A DNA stretch of 64,000 bases from Bradyrhizobium tropiciagri (GTDB taxonomy: Bacteria; Pseudomonadota; Alphaproteobacteria; Rhizobiales; Xanthobacteraceae), in NCBI RefSeq assembly GCF_018130545.1, contig NZ_JAFCKF010000015.1, forward strand, positions 1 to 64,000, given 5' to 3'. The number at the start of each line of letters is the position of its first letter. The first letter of the stretch is position 1. Positions 42,037-50,991 of the stretch are shown here, piece by piece. A program made the position numbers and the translations under genes. The notes below the pieces were generated by a model. It did not search any database, was not told the DNA's origin, and saw only the letters and a list, made by a program, of their open reading frames with translations.

Positions 42037-42056
42037 ATGGTTGTCATGACAACTAT
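42037..42056. promoter_or_regulatory. MarR-type operator upstream of Rieske oxygenase
   Basis: GTTGTCATGACAAC (42040-42053) is a perfect 14-base palindrome, extended to 20 bases with one mismatch (ATGG / CTAT). It lies about 135 bases upstream of the oxygenase ATG. Twenty-base palindromes with TTG/CAA arms are typical for MarR dimers, and a MarR gene ends this same operon, so autoregulation through this site is the simplest reading. Confidence 0.6.
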
Positions 42057-42189
42057 AGAGTCATTCCAAGATTGGCGATCAAGCCGGCTGTTCCCGTCGC
42101 GCAAGGACGGGAGCCGTGAACTGCATTGGCTCTGCGGGCGACCTTGGGTTCGCGCTGCATAGGCGGCGGTCGGTCGAAGGGAGGACGCT

Positions 42190-43563
42190 ATGAATGCTGC
42201 TTCGCAGAACCACGCGGCAAGGCTGCGGGAGATTTCCCGCCTGATTGACGATCGCCCCGCCGAGCGCATCTTCCAGGTCGATCGCCGGATCTTCAGCGAT
42301 CCGGACGTGTTCGACGCCGAGCTGCGCCATATTTTCGAGGCGACATGGAATTTCATCGGCCTGGAATCCCAGGTCGCCCGACCCAACGATTTCGTCACCA
42401 CCCATATCGGCCGGCATCCCATCCTGGTGATGCGGAGCGCAGAGGGTAAAGTCGGCGCATTCCTCAACACTTGCCGGCATCGCGGAACCATCGTCTGCCC
42501 GTTCAAGCAGGGGCGGCAGAAGTTTCACGTCTGCCGCTATCACGGCTGGGCCTACGATTCGAGCGGCCGCAACATCTCGGTAACGGAGGAAGCGAGCGGA
42601 CAATATCCACCGTCCTTCTCGAACCAGAATCACGACCTTCTCCCCGTCGCGCGGCTCGGCTCCTATCGCGGCTTCCTGTTCGCGAGCCTTTCGGCCGACG
42701 TTCCGCCGTTGGAAGACTTTCTCGGCGACACCCGCGCCTTCCTCGACCTCATCGTCGATCAAAGCGACAGCGGCGAAGTCGAATTCGTGCCCGGCGCCAG
42801 CACCTATACGTTCGACGCCAACTGGAAGCTGCAGTTCGAGAACGGTCTCGACTACTATCATTTCGCGACCACCCACAGCTCCTACGTCGACATCCTCAAG
42901 AAGCGCAATGCCAGCGCCGGGCCGGACGCAGGTTTTACCGCGGAGCCGGAGGGCGAGCAGGAAGGCCAAGGCAGCTTCAGCTTCGACCATGGCCACGCCG
43001 TCAACTGGTCGATCAAGCGCACGCAGCTCTATGGCCGGCCGCTCGGCATGGACCCCGCGCGCCTCGATGCCGTGCGGCAGCGCGTCGGCAGCACCCGCGC
43101 CAAGTGGATGCTGCGCCAGCGTAACCTCACGATTTTTCCGAACCTCCAGGTCATCGACATCCTGTCGGCGCAGGTACGAACCTGGCGGCCGTTGGCGCCC
43201 GACAAGACCGAGATGGTGTCGCACTGCCTCGCCCCGGTCGGCGAGACTGCCGCCGCGCGAACGCTGCGCATTCGCAATTACGAAGACTTCTTCAACGCGT
43301 CCGGGCTCGCGAGCTCCGACGACAACGTCATGTATGAATTCTGCCAGACCGGCTACGACGCGACGACCGCCGCGCCCACGCAAGGCTATCTGCGTGGCGC
43401 CGCCGAGATCGGCCACGGCGACAGCGTCCATACGCGCGAGCTCGGCGTAACTCCATCCGAATGGTCGTTCGGCCCGACGAGCTTCGGCGGCGAGACCAAT
43501 TTCCATCCAGGCTATCGCGAGTGGCGCAGGCTGTTGCAGCGCGCCGCGGGGGAGACGACGTGA
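42190..43563 (+). CDS. Rieske non-haem iron oxygenase, alpha subunit (BenA/AntA-like)
   Basis: A 457-residue ring-hydroxylating oxygenase large subunit. The Rieske cluster ligands are Cys95/His97 (NTCRHRG) and Cys115/His118 (HVCRYHGWAY). The catalytic domain holds NWKLQFENGLDYYHFATTHSSY with Asp221, His224 and His229 as bridge and iron ligands; the third ligand Asp is expected further on. It resembles benzoate/anthranilate dioxygenase large subunits. With its beta subunit it hydroxylates an aromatic acid; the exact substrate is unknown. Stop and beta-subunit start overlap (TGATG). Confidence 0.93.
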   Translation: MNAASQNHAARLREISRLIDDRPAERIFQVDRRIFSDPDVFDAELRHIFEATWNFIGLESQVARPNDFVTTHIGRHPILVMRSAEGKVGAFLNTCRHRGTIVCPFKQGRQKFHVCRYHGWAYDSSGRNISVTEEASGQYPPSFSNQNHDLLPVARLGSYRGFLFASLSADVPPLEDFLGDTRAFLDLIVDQSDSGEVEFVPGASTYTFDANWKLQFENGLDYYHFATTHSSYVDILKKRNASAGPDAGFTAEPEGEQEGQGSFSFDHGHAVNWSIKRTQLYGRPLGMDPARLDAVRQRVGSTRAKWMLRQRNLTIFPNLQVIDILSAQVRTWRPLAPDKTEMVSHCLAPVGETAAARTLRIRNYEDFFNASGLASSDDNVMYEFCQTGYDATTAAPTQGYLRGAAEIGHGDSVHTRELGVTPSEWSFGPTSFGGETNFHPGYREWRRLLQRAAGETT

Positions 43564-44075
43564 TGGCCGGCAGCGCAATCGAACAAGACGTCCACGCGAT
43601 CGCAGCCGCGACCATCTATCGCGAGGCCCGCCTGCTCGACACCGGCGAATGGGCCGACTGGGTCGCGATGTACAGCGAGGATGCCGTCTATTGGGTGCCG
43701 GCATGGCTCGACGAATACACCACCACCAGCGATCCCGACACGCAGGTCTCGCTGCTCTACCACGATGCACGGCGCGGGCTGGAAGAGCGGATCGCACGCA
43801 TCGAGTCGCGCAAATCGATCACGGCGCTCCCGCTGCCGCGCACGGTGCACCAGATCTCGAACCTCGAAGCATCCGAGACCGGACCTGACGAGATCATGTG
43901 CCACTCGGTGTTCTCGGTCCAGGTCTACGACCAGCGCGTCGCCAAGGACCATCTGCGCCACGGGCGCTATCAGCACACGCTGCGGCGTGACGGCGACACC
44001 TGGAAGATCGCACGCAAGGTCATCACGCTGGTCAATGACCGGATTCCGACCGTGCTCGATTTCTACAGCATCTGA
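43563..44075 (+). CDS. Aromatic-ring oxygenase, beta subunit
   Basis: A 170-residue NTF2-fold small subunit of the BenB/AntB class. YREARLLDTGEWADWVAMYSEDAVYWVPAW near the N-terminus and RHGRYQHTLRRDGDTWKIARKVI near the C-terminus are hallmarks. It supports the alpha3beta3 assembly. I use the ATG at 43563 that overlaps the alpha stop; an upstream extension is shadow sequence. Confidence 0.92.
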   Translation: MAGSAIEQDVHAIAAATIYREARLLDTGEWADWVAMYSEDAVYWVPAWLDEYTTTSDPDTQVSLLYHDARRGLEERIARIESRKSITALPLPRTVHQISNLEASETGPDEIMCHSVFSVQVYDQRVAKDHLRHGRYQHTLRRDGDTWKIARKVITLVNDRIPTVLDFYSI

Positions 44076-44082
44076 GGGGCAC

Positions 44083-44406
44083 ATGACGGATCAAGGGACC
44101 TGGCACGAAGCGGCCGCACTCAGCGCGCTGAGCGAAGGCGAGCCATACGGCATCGAAATCGGCAGGCATCACGTCGCGCTCTATCGTGTCGGCAACGAGT
44201 ATTACGCTACCAGCAACATCTGCACCCATGCGGAGGCGTTGCTGTCCGACGGCATGCTGGACGGTTGCGAGATCGAATGCCCGCTGCATATGGGCCGCTT
44301 CGACATCCGAACCGGCGAAGCGCTGACCAGCCCGGTCGAGATCGACATCCAGACCTATCCGGTCCGCGTGGCAGGCGACCGGCTGGAAGTCTGCCTGCCG
44401 GCATAG
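44083..44406 (+). CDS. Rieske-type [2Fe-2S] ferredoxin
   Basis: A 107-residue ferredoxin. Cluster ligands are Cys47/His49 (NICTHAEA) and Cys66/His69 (IECPLHMGRFD). It carries electrons to the oxygenase. It is 7 bases after the beta-subunit stop. No ferredoxin reductase gene lies in this operon, so electrons must come from a reductase encoded elsewhere. Confidence 0.93.
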   Translation: MTDQGTWHEAAALSALSEGEPYGIEIGRHHVALYRVGNEYYATSNICTHAEALLSDGMLDGCEIECPLHMGRFDIRTGEALTSPVEIDIQTYPVRVAGDRLEVCLPA

Positions 44407-44443
44407 AACGACAATCAAGAAACAAGAATCGGGGGAAACGGCA

Positions 44444-45757
44444 ATGACCGAAGTCGTGATGGACAAGGCGGCGATCGCGACCGCCGATCCGGAGATCGAA
44501 CGCACCACCATCCGCAAGGTCGCGCTGCGCCTGATGTGGTTCGTGATGGCGATGTACTTCCTCGCCATTCTCGACCGCGGCAACATCTCCTTTGCCGCGC
44601 TGCAGATGAACAAGGAGCTCGGGCTCAATGCCGAAATGTTCGGCATCGCGGTCGGTATCATGTACTTCACCTATGCTATTTTCGAGATCCCGAGCAATCT
44701 GATCCTCGCCAAATACGGCGCACGGATCACGCTGACGCGGATCGCGATCCTGTGGGGTATCGCCACCGTGCTGATGGCGTTCACGCAGGGCCCGCTCAGC
44801 CTCTATGCATTCCGCGGCTTCCTCGGTTTTGCCGAGTCCGGCCTGTTTCCCGGCGTGATGCTGCTGCTAAGCATCTGGTTTCCGTTCAGCTACCGCGCCC
44901 GCTACAATGCGATGTTCAACTATGCGGTGCCGGTCTCCTACATCTTCGCTTCGCTGATCTCCGGCGCGATCCTCGAGCTGAACGGGGTGTTCGGGATCTC
45001 GGGCTGGAAATGGCTGTTCATCCTCGAAGGCTTGCCGCCGATCATCCTGGGGATCGTCGGCATCTTCTATCTGACCGATCGCCCGCAGCAGGCGACCTGG
45101 CTGTCGACGGCTCAGCGCAACTGGCTGACCAGCGCGCTGGAGCGCGACGCCAAGGCAACCGGTGTGGTCCATGCCGAGGGCGTGCTGCGGACCGTCACCA
45201 AGCCGATGGTCCTGCTGTTCGGCCTGTGCAATTTCGGCCTGTTCTGCGGGCTGGCCTCGCTCTTCCCCTGGCTGCCGCAGATCATCAAGTCGTTCGGCCT
45301 GCCGAATTCGCAGGTCGGCTTCGTGACCGCGATCCCGCCGATCGCCGGCCTGATCGGCATGATTGCGTTGTCGCGGCACTCCGATCATGTCGGTGAGCGC
45401 TTCTATTATGCTGCGATGACCTTCGTGATCGCGGCCGCGGGCTTCGCCATCGCCGCCTTCTCGACATCGCCGGTCTGGATCATCATCGGGTTCATGGTCG
45501 CCAATGTCGGCGTCTATGGCACGCAGGCCGTATTCTGGACCATTCCGCAGTCCTACATGTCGCGGCAGAGCGCGCCTGGCGCGATCGGCCTGGTCAGCAC
45601 CATCGGCAGCATCGGAGGTGCGACGATCCCGATCGTGATCGGACGCGCGAAGGACGCCTCGGGCAGTTTCACCACCGGATTCCTCGTGGTAACAGGCGTC
45701 CTCCTCCTCGCGGCGGTCATGGTCTTGATCGCCCGCTCTCAGCTCGTGAAAGAATGA
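44444..45757 (+). CDS. MFS transporter, ACS family (aromatic/organic acid)
   Basis: A 437-residue carrier with 12 hydrophobic segments. FLAILDRGNISFAALQMNKELGLNAEMFGIAVGIMYFTYAIFEIPSN in pieces, and KWLFILEGLPPIILGIVG, are typical ACS-family stretches. GGGGGAA precedes its ATG. It likely imports the aromatic acid used by the Rieske oxygenase. It overlaps the MarR gene as ATGA. Confidence 0.88.
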   Translation: MTEVVMDKAAIATADPEIERTTIRKVALRLMWFVMAMYFLAILDRGNISFAALQMNKELGLNAEMFGIAVGIMYFTYAIFEIPSNLILAKYGARITLTRIAILWGIATVLMAFTQGPLSLYAFRGFLGFAESGLFPGVMLLLSIWFPFSYRARYNAMFNYAVPVSYIFASLISGAILELNGVFGISGWKWLFILEGLPPIILGIVGIFYLTDRPQQATWLSTAQRNWLTSALERDAKATGVVHAEGVLRTVTKPMVLLFGLCNFGLFCGLASLFPWLPQIIKSFGLPNSQVGFVTAIPPIAGLIGMIALSRHSDHVGERFYYAAMTFVIAAAGFAIAAFSTSPVWIIIGFMVANVGVYGTQAVFWTIPQSYMSRQSAPGAIGLVSTIGSIGGATIPIVIGRAKDASGSFTTGFLVVTGVLLLAAVMVLIARSQLVKE

Positions 45758-46347
45758 AAAGCCGGACTGCCACAAGCCGCACCAAGGCCCCTGCCCCGCG
45801 CCGCGCCCCGCAAGAGGACGCGCGCTCCGAACTGGTGATCGATTTCGAACGCTACGTGCCGACCGTGCTTTCGAGCCTGGTCGCGAAGCTGCGCGCCAAT
45901 GCCAACGCGTTCTTCCCACAGGCCTATGGCGTGTCGCTCGCGGAGTGGCGGGTGCTCTCCTTCCTCAGGGAGCACGAGCCCGCCAGCGCTTACGACATCT
46001 GGACCAATGCGCAACTCGACAAGGCCGTCGTCAGCCGCGAGACGACGTCGTTGAAGAACAAGGGGTTGATCGAGCTGACCCCGGTTCGCGGCAGCGCCCG
46101 GAACCGGACCGAGATCCGGCTGACGGCTGACGGCGTGGCGCTGCTCGACCGCAGCCTCGACGAAATCCTGCGCCGGCACAGCAACCTCACGGCCGGCCTC
46201 GACGCCAAGGCGCTGGACGCCTTCTTTCGGGTCGTCGATCACATCGAGCAGCGCATTTCTCACATGGCCGACCAGTCCGGAGATAGCGTGCCGGCGCACG
46301 CACCGGTCAAGCGGATTGCAAAGCGGCGGCCGCCGAGCGGCGCCTGA
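45754..46347 (+). CDS. MarR-family transcriptional regulator
   Basis: A 197-residue MarR protein with a basic N-terminal tail. The winged HTH runs through YGVSLAEWRVLSFLREHEPASAYDIW, VVSRETTSLKNKGLIE and NRTEIRLTADGVALL. It is last in the oxygenase operon. It probably represses the operon by binding the palindrome at 42037-42056 until an aromatic ligand binds it. Confidence 0.9.
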   Translation: MKSRTATSRTKAPAPRRAPQEDARSELVIDFERYVPTVLSSLVAKLRANANAFFPQAYGVSLAEWRVLSFLREHEPASAYDIWTNAQLDKAVVSRETTSLKNKGLIELTPVRGSARNRTEIRLTADGVALLDRSLDEILRRHSNLTAGLDAKALDAFFRVVDHIEQRISHMADQSGDSVPAHAPVKRIAKRRPPSGA

Positions 46348-46494
46348 AAGCGACAGGCCGGCAAGACGCCGATCGCGCGGATCGAGATACGATTCACGTG
46401 ACGGTGAGTGCGCGACGGAACCCGGCGAAATTTATGTTTCAGTAAGCAAGTTGTAGCAAGAATCGATCAGTGAGTTGCGTATAGGAGACTTCCA

Positions 46495-46776
46495 GTGATC
46501 GACTTTGACGAACTTCGTAGTATCGCCGCGGATGTTCGTATCTTCATCGATGCCTCGGAAGACAAGGGTGGCGCGCTGAAGGCCATCGTCGATGCCTACG
46601 ACGTCGTTCTCGGCATCTTCCCAGCCGGCCCTGGAATGGATCTTCACGTGGTCAAGGGCAACGAGGTGCTCAACCACATCGCGCAGACCCAGGCCTCGTC
46701 GGGCTTCACGCACACCGCCATCGCATTCCAGACCCGCGAACAGGCTGTTGCGCTTGAGCACTTGATGGCGGCCTAG
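46495..46776 (+). CDS. Hypothetical 93-residue protein
   Basis: I do not recognise this family. The product starts MIDFDELRSIAADVRIFIDASED, contains LGIFPAGPGMDLHVVKGNEVL, and ends REQAVALEHLMAA. It is acidic, soluble and without a signal peptide. The GTG start has AGGAGA 7 bases upstream, which supports translation. It stands alone between the MarR gene and the AraC gene. Confidence 0.65.
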   Translation: MIDFDELRSIAADVRIFIDASEDKGGALKAIVDAYDVVLGIFPAGPGMDLHVVKGNEVLNHIAQTQASSGFTHTAIAFQTREQAVALEHLMAA

Positions 46777-47001
46777 CCACCGGCGCAGAGCCGTCAAAGG
46801 CTGCGCATTTCGCTTTAAGATCAAACGATTGCCCACCATGCGGCGGGCACGATATGCAGTTTGTGCCAGTCCCGCCCCCAAGGGGCGCGGTCTGTCAAAA
46901 CCACATCCCGGCCCGGTCAATTCCGTGCCGTCGTCCGCGTTGCCTTCCCAAGAAAAACCGGCAAAAATCCCGTTCAGGATTCCGCCGTGGGAAGCGTGGA
47001 T

Positions 47002-47955
47002 ATGGGCCAGCACCTGACGGTTCACAACGGCGAGCTTGACGGCTTCGAGGGACTCCACGATGCCGTGAAAGGCTCGCATGTCGAGGTCATGCAGCTTGAG
47101 CGCGGCAAGCTGCGCGGCACCCTGTCCCATGTCGGGATCGACGATTTCTCGCTCAGCATCGGCGCATTCAATGTCGGGGTCCGCACCCAGCGCATCTCGA
47201 CCGATCCCAAGCTGATCATCGGAATGCTGCTGAACGCGACCAATCGCGTCACGCATTGGGCATTCGACATGCAGCCGGCCGACGTGCTGGTGATTCCGCC
47301 GGGGGTCGAGCATGACGGCATCTTTCACAGCGCCTCGTCCTATGCGGCGATTCGCTTCGACATGGCCGATCTGCCCGACGTGTTCGGCGGCGAGCCGCGG
47401 CTTGCCGACGCCGAGACATGGAGCGCGAAGAACCACTTTCGCGCCGACCCCACGATCGGCATGGCCGGGGCCGACAGGCTGCCGCGAATCATCGCGCATC
47501 TCGCGCGCTATCCGGACGCATTGTCGGAGACGTCGGCCGAATTCTGGAAGCGCGCGATCATTGATTGCGTGACGGCAACGGTCGTCACCTCGCTGCCGCC
47601 GGACGGATCGAGCTACCTGCCGTCGGCGATGAAGCTGGTGCGCGACGTCGAGGACTATCTGCGCGCCGCCGGCACCCGCCCGGTCCATGTCTCGGAAATC
47701 TGCACCGAGCTCCGGCTGTCGCGACGCAGCCTGCACCGCGCCTTCCACGAGGTGTTCGGCGTCGGCCCGGTGACATTCCTGCGCTACAAGCGGCTGTGCA
47801 CGATCCGCTCGATCCTGCGCGAAAGCAGGCCGGAGCAAACAACCGTCTCCAAGGTCGCGATCGAACAGGGCTTCATCGAGCTCGGCCGCTTCTCGCAGTA
47901 CTACCGCGCGATGTTCGGGGAATATCCGTCGCAAACGCTCGGCTACGCCGGCTGA
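47002..47955 (+). CDS. AraC-family transcriptional regulator
   Basis: A 317-residue regulator. An N-terminal cupin-like/EutR-type sensing half (FEGLHDAVKGSHVEVMQLERG, ADVLVIPPGVEHDGIF) is followed by the double HTH (RPVHVSEICTELRLSRRSLHRAFHEVFGVGPVTFLRYKRL, then TVSKVAIEQGFIELGRFSQYYRAMFGEYPSQTL). I choose the ATG at 47002; the frame is open upstream but without a convincing start. No clear target gene is nearby; the 93-residue gene is a candidate. Confidence 0.88.
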   Translation: MGQHLTVHNGELDGFEGLHDAVKGSHVEVMQLERGKLRGTLSHVGIDDFSLSIGAFNVGVRTQRISTDPKLIIGMLLNATNRVTHWAFDMQPADVLVIPPGVEHDGIFHSASSYAAIRFDMADLPDVFGGEPRLADAETWSAKNHFRADPTIGMAGADRLPRIIAHLARYPDALSETSAEFWKRAIIDCVTATVVTSLPPDGSSYLPSAMKLVRDVEDYLRAAGTRPVHVSEICTELRLSRRSLHRAFHEVFGVGPVTFLRYKRLCTIRSILRESRPEQTTVSKVAIEQGFIELGRFSQYYRAMFGEYPSQTLGYAG

Positions 47956-47978
47956 ATCAGGCGGCCGCGCGCGCAAGC

Positions 47979-48845
47979 TCATTTCGACCGCGCGGGATCG
48001 CCGTTGCCGGACAGCACCTGCGCGGCGCCGCCGATGCCGCGGCGGAACGCTTCATCGAAGGTGACGCCGCGGAACCGCCATTTGTAGTCGCGGCCGTGCC
48101 AGGCCATCTGCCATTGCGTAGCCCAGCCGAGATCGTTGTCGTCCCAGACCAGCCGTCCGATCAGGATGGCCTCGCCGCCCTGCGGCGCGACGATCGTCGC
48201 CAGTTTCGCCGACGGCATCTTCAAGAGTTCGCCCGCGCCGAGGTTGGCACTCGTCAACGCCGAGGCGGCCGGCAGCACGAAGCGCATGCCGCGCTTGACG
48301 GCTGCGGCCGCCAGCGCGTCGCGCTGCAAGTCCGACTGCGTCCCGTCTGACGTCACAATGTAATCCTTCGGGCCGTGCTGCATCTCGACGAAGACGCCAA
48401 GCACCGGTCGCTGCGACCGCCACGGCTTGAGGCCGAGCTTGGCGAGAATGCCGTCGATCTTGCTTTCGTCGAAATCAACCGTCAGGTCGTAGGGCCGGTC
48501 GCGGGTGCCCTGCTCGTCATGATGCGGCTTGCCGGCATATTGATCGTGGTAGTCAAAACTGCTGACGAACGCCTTGGCCTTCGACTTGTACGCGGCAAGC
48601 CTGTGGTCGGCCGCGAGCGCCGGCTGACCGGAGACCTTGATCAGAACGTCCTCGAGACAAGCACCGAACCCGATGATCCGGTTCGGCTCGCCCTGGCCGG
48701 TGACGACGGTCTGCCCGCGGTACAGACTGTCGTCCGCGGCCATCGCAGCGCCGCAACAGATCAATGCGGCGGCAAGCAGCACGCGAACCACACCACGCAG
48801 GAGCGCGACGATCAGGTCGGACTTCGTCTCAAGCAAGGCAGCCAT
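47979..48845 (-). CDS. DUF2066-domain exported protein
   Basis: A 288-residue protein with a membrane-spanning N-terminal signal (GVVRVLLAAALICCGAAMAADD, about 18-39). Segments GQGEPNRIIGFGACLEDVLIKVSGQP and PWRSQRPVLGVFVEM, plus the C-terminal GGEAILIGRLVWDDNDLGW, match DUF2066, whose function is not known. I use the ATG at 48845 with GGAGG 5 bases upstream. It is convergent to the AraC gene and divergent from the oxidoreductase gene. Confidence 0.8.
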   Translation of the reverse strand: MAALLETKSDLIVALLRGVVRVLLAAALICCGAAMAADDSLYRGQTVVTGQGEPNRIIGFGACLEDVLIKVSGQPALAADHRLAAYKSKAKAFVSSFDYHDQYAGKPHHDEQGTRDRPYDLTVDFDESKIDGILAKLGLKPWRSQRPVLGVFVEMQHGPKDYIVTSDGTQSDLQRDALAAAAVKRGMRFVLPAASALTSANLGAGELLKMPSAKLATIVAPQGGEAILIGRLVWDDNDLGWATQWQMAWHGRDYKWRFRGVTFDEAFRRGIGGAAQVLSGNGDPARSK

Positions 48846-49062
48846 GGTCACCTCCGCCTGGTCGTTTCACCATCGGCACAGATTGGCGGTATTTTCCGCC
48901 GGCGCCAACGCGTTCGGGCATGGGCGCCATTCCATCGGCCACGCCGCGCGCTCTGGTCACGCAGCGGGGGCCTGACATATGCTGAGCGGATGCGCGGCGG
49001 CGCCGGTTGCGTTGCCCAAGACCAGAACATCCAGCACGAGAACATTCAGCAGGAGACGCCCC

Positions 49063-50076
49063 GTGAAATGCTACGAGTTGCAAGGCCCCGGCGGCGTCGA
49101 CGCGCTGGCGCTGGTCGACAAGCCGGTTCCGCAGGCCGGTCCCGGCGAAGTGCTGGTGCGGCTGAAGGCGGCGACGCTCAACTATCGCGACCTGCTCACG
49201 GTCAAGGGCGGCTACGGCTCGCGCCAGAAATTTCCGCTGGTGCCGGTCTCCGACGGCGCCGGTGTGGTCGAGGCGGTCGGCGACGGCGTGAAGAATTTCG
49301 CACCCGGCGATCGCGTAATCGGCAGCTTCTTCGAAAGCTGGCTCGGCGGCGAGCCGAGCGAGACACGGATGCGCGCCGCACTCGGCGGCAGCGTCGACGG
49401 CGTGTTGACCGAGTACCGCGTGTTCCCGGCGCATGCGCTGGTGCGCACGCCGGACCATCTCAGCGACATCGAGGCCGCAGCGCTGCCATGCGCCGGGCTC
49501 ACGGCATGGAGCGCGGTGGTCAAGCTCAGCGACATCAAGCCGGGACAGACGGTGCTGACCCAGGGCACCGGCGGCGTCTCGCTGTTCGCGCTGCAATTCG
49601 CCCGGATGTGCGGCGCCCGCGTCATTGCGACCTCGTCCAGCGACGCCAAGATCGCGCGGCTCAAGCAACTCGGCGCCGATGTCACGCTCAACTACAAGAC
49701 CACGCCGGACTGGGGCAAGAAGGCGCGCGAGTTGACCGGACGCGGCGTCGATCTCGTGGTCGAGGTCGGCGGCGTCGGCACGCTGAACGAGTCGATCCGC
49801 GCCACCCGGATCGGCGGCACCATCGCCTTCATCGGCGTGCTCGCAGGTCCCGCCTCGTCCGACTCGCGGCTGCCGCTGATGGTGATGCAGCAGCAGCGGC
49901 TGCAGGGCGTCACCGTCGGCTCGATCGAGGATCTGCAGGCGCTGTGCGACGGCGTCAGCATGCACGGCGTCAAGCCCGTGATCGACAAGGTGTTCGCCTT
50001 CGACCAGGTCAAGGACGCGTTCGCCCACATGGCGAGCGGCGCGCATTTCGGCAAGGTCGCGATTGCGATTGGCTAG
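49063..50076 (+). CDS. Zinc-independent quinone oxidoreductase/alcohol dehydrogenase-like
   Basis: A 337-residue MDR-family enzyme. It starts MKCYELQGPGGVDALAL. LNYRDLLTVKGGY, PLVPVSDGAGVVEAVGDGV and the NADPH motif GTGGVSLFALQFARMCGARVIATSSSD are typical of zinc-free quinone oxidoreductases; the zinc-binding cysteine cluster is absent. I choose GTG at 49063 because AGGAG lies 8 bases upstream; the longer frame contains arginine- and threonine-rich chance sequence. Confidence 0.88.
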   Translation: MKCYELQGPGGVDALALVDKPVPQAGPGEVLVRLKAATLNYRDLLTVKGGYGSRQKFPLVPVSDGAGVVEAVGDGVKNFAPGDRVIGSFFESWLGGEPSETRMRAALGGSVDGVLTEYRVFPAHALVRTPDHLSDIEAAALPCAGLTAWSAVVKLSDIKPGQTVLTQGTGGVSLFALQFARMCGARVIATSSSDAKIARLKQLGADVTLNYKTTPDWGKKARELTGRGVDLVVEVGGVGTLNESIRATRIGGTIAFIGVLAGPASSDSRLPLMVMQQQRLQGVTVGSIEDLQALCDGVSMHGVKPVIDKVFAFDQVKDAFAHMASGAHFGKVAIAIG

Positions 50077-50094
50077 CGTACCTGCGATCAAGGA

Positions 50095-50868
50095 TTACCT
50101 TCCCGTGAACTGCGCCTTGCGTTTCTCGACGAAGGCCTGGCGGCCTTCCTTCGCGTCGGCACTCTCGCGGATCACCTGTTGCAGCTCGATCTCGCGGCGG
50201 AACTGCTCGGCATAGCTCGCGTGTTCGCTCGCCTCGAGCAGCTGCCGTGTCGCGACCAGCGCACGCGTCGGGCCGTCAGCAAGCCTGCCGGCGAGCGCCT
50301 TCGCCTCGTCGAGCAGCTTGGCGTCGTCGACCACGTCGCGCACCAGGCCCCACTCCCTGGCCCGCTCGGCCGACAGCGGCTCGTTGAGCAGCATCAGCTC
50401 GAGCGCGCGCTGGCGGCCGACCAGCCGCGGCAACAGCCAGGTCGAACCGAGATCGGGCACCAGGCCGATCCGGCTGAACACCTGGATGAAGCTCGCCGAG
50501 CGCGCAGCCAGGATCATGTCGCCGGACATCGCAAGGCTGAAACCGCCACCGGCCGCAACACCGTTGACCGCGACCACCACCGGCATGCGGCATTCGCGCA
50601 AGGCCTGCATCGCCGGCCAATAATGCGTCATCACGCCGGTGTAGATGTTGTCGCCGAGCGAGTTGAACGCCTTGAGGTTCTGCCCCGAGCAGAAGCCGCG
50701 CCCCTCCCCGGTCAGCACCAGCGCGCGGATGCCGGGATCGATGCTCATCTCGCCGACGGCACGTGCGAGATCGCCGAGCAGTTCCGGCGTCATCGCGTTC
50801 AGGCTGGCGGGATCGTTCAGCGTCAAAATCCCGACCTTGCCGTCCCGTTCGCGCTTCACACTGCTCAT
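50095..50868 (-). CDS. Enoyl-CoA hydratase/isomerase, PaaG-like
   Basis: A 257-residue crotonase. The oxyanion hole loops are GRGFCSGQNLKAF and NGVAAGGGFSLAMSGD. LVPDLGSTWLLPRLVGRQRALELMLL places the Asp used by PaaG-type isomerases, and it ends EGRQAFVEKRKAQFTGR. It could act in phenylacetate-type or fatty-acid beta-oxidation. It is convergent to the oxidoreductase gene and divergent from the gamma-glutamyltransferase gene. Confidence 0.9.
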   Translation of the reverse strand: MSSVKRERDGKVGILTLNDPASLNAMTPELLGDLARAVGEMSIDPGIRALVLTGEGRGFCSGQNLKAFNSLGDNIYTGVMTHYWPAMQALRECRMPVVVAVNGVAAGGGFSLAMSGDMILAARSASFIQVFSRIGLVPDLGSTWLLPRLVGRQRALELMLLNEPLSAERAREWGLVRDVVDDAKLLDEAKALAGRLADGPTRALVATRQLLEASEHASYAEQFRREIELQQVIRESADAKEGRQAFVEKRKAQFTGR

Positions 50869-50991
50869 TTTCCTCTCCCTGGAATTGCTTCTTATTGCGC
50901 TTATCGTGCCGCTCTATTGCGCTTACTGTGCCATGCTTGGCATGCTACGCCAACGTGCCCCGCCCGCAACAAGAACAGCGAAAGCAACGCC

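Noticed and set aside
50179-50991. A long in-frame N-terminal extension of the gamma-glutamyltransferase
   Set aside because: It lies antisense to the crotonase gene and resembles shadow sequence. The ATG at 50992 opens directly into the recognisable protein.
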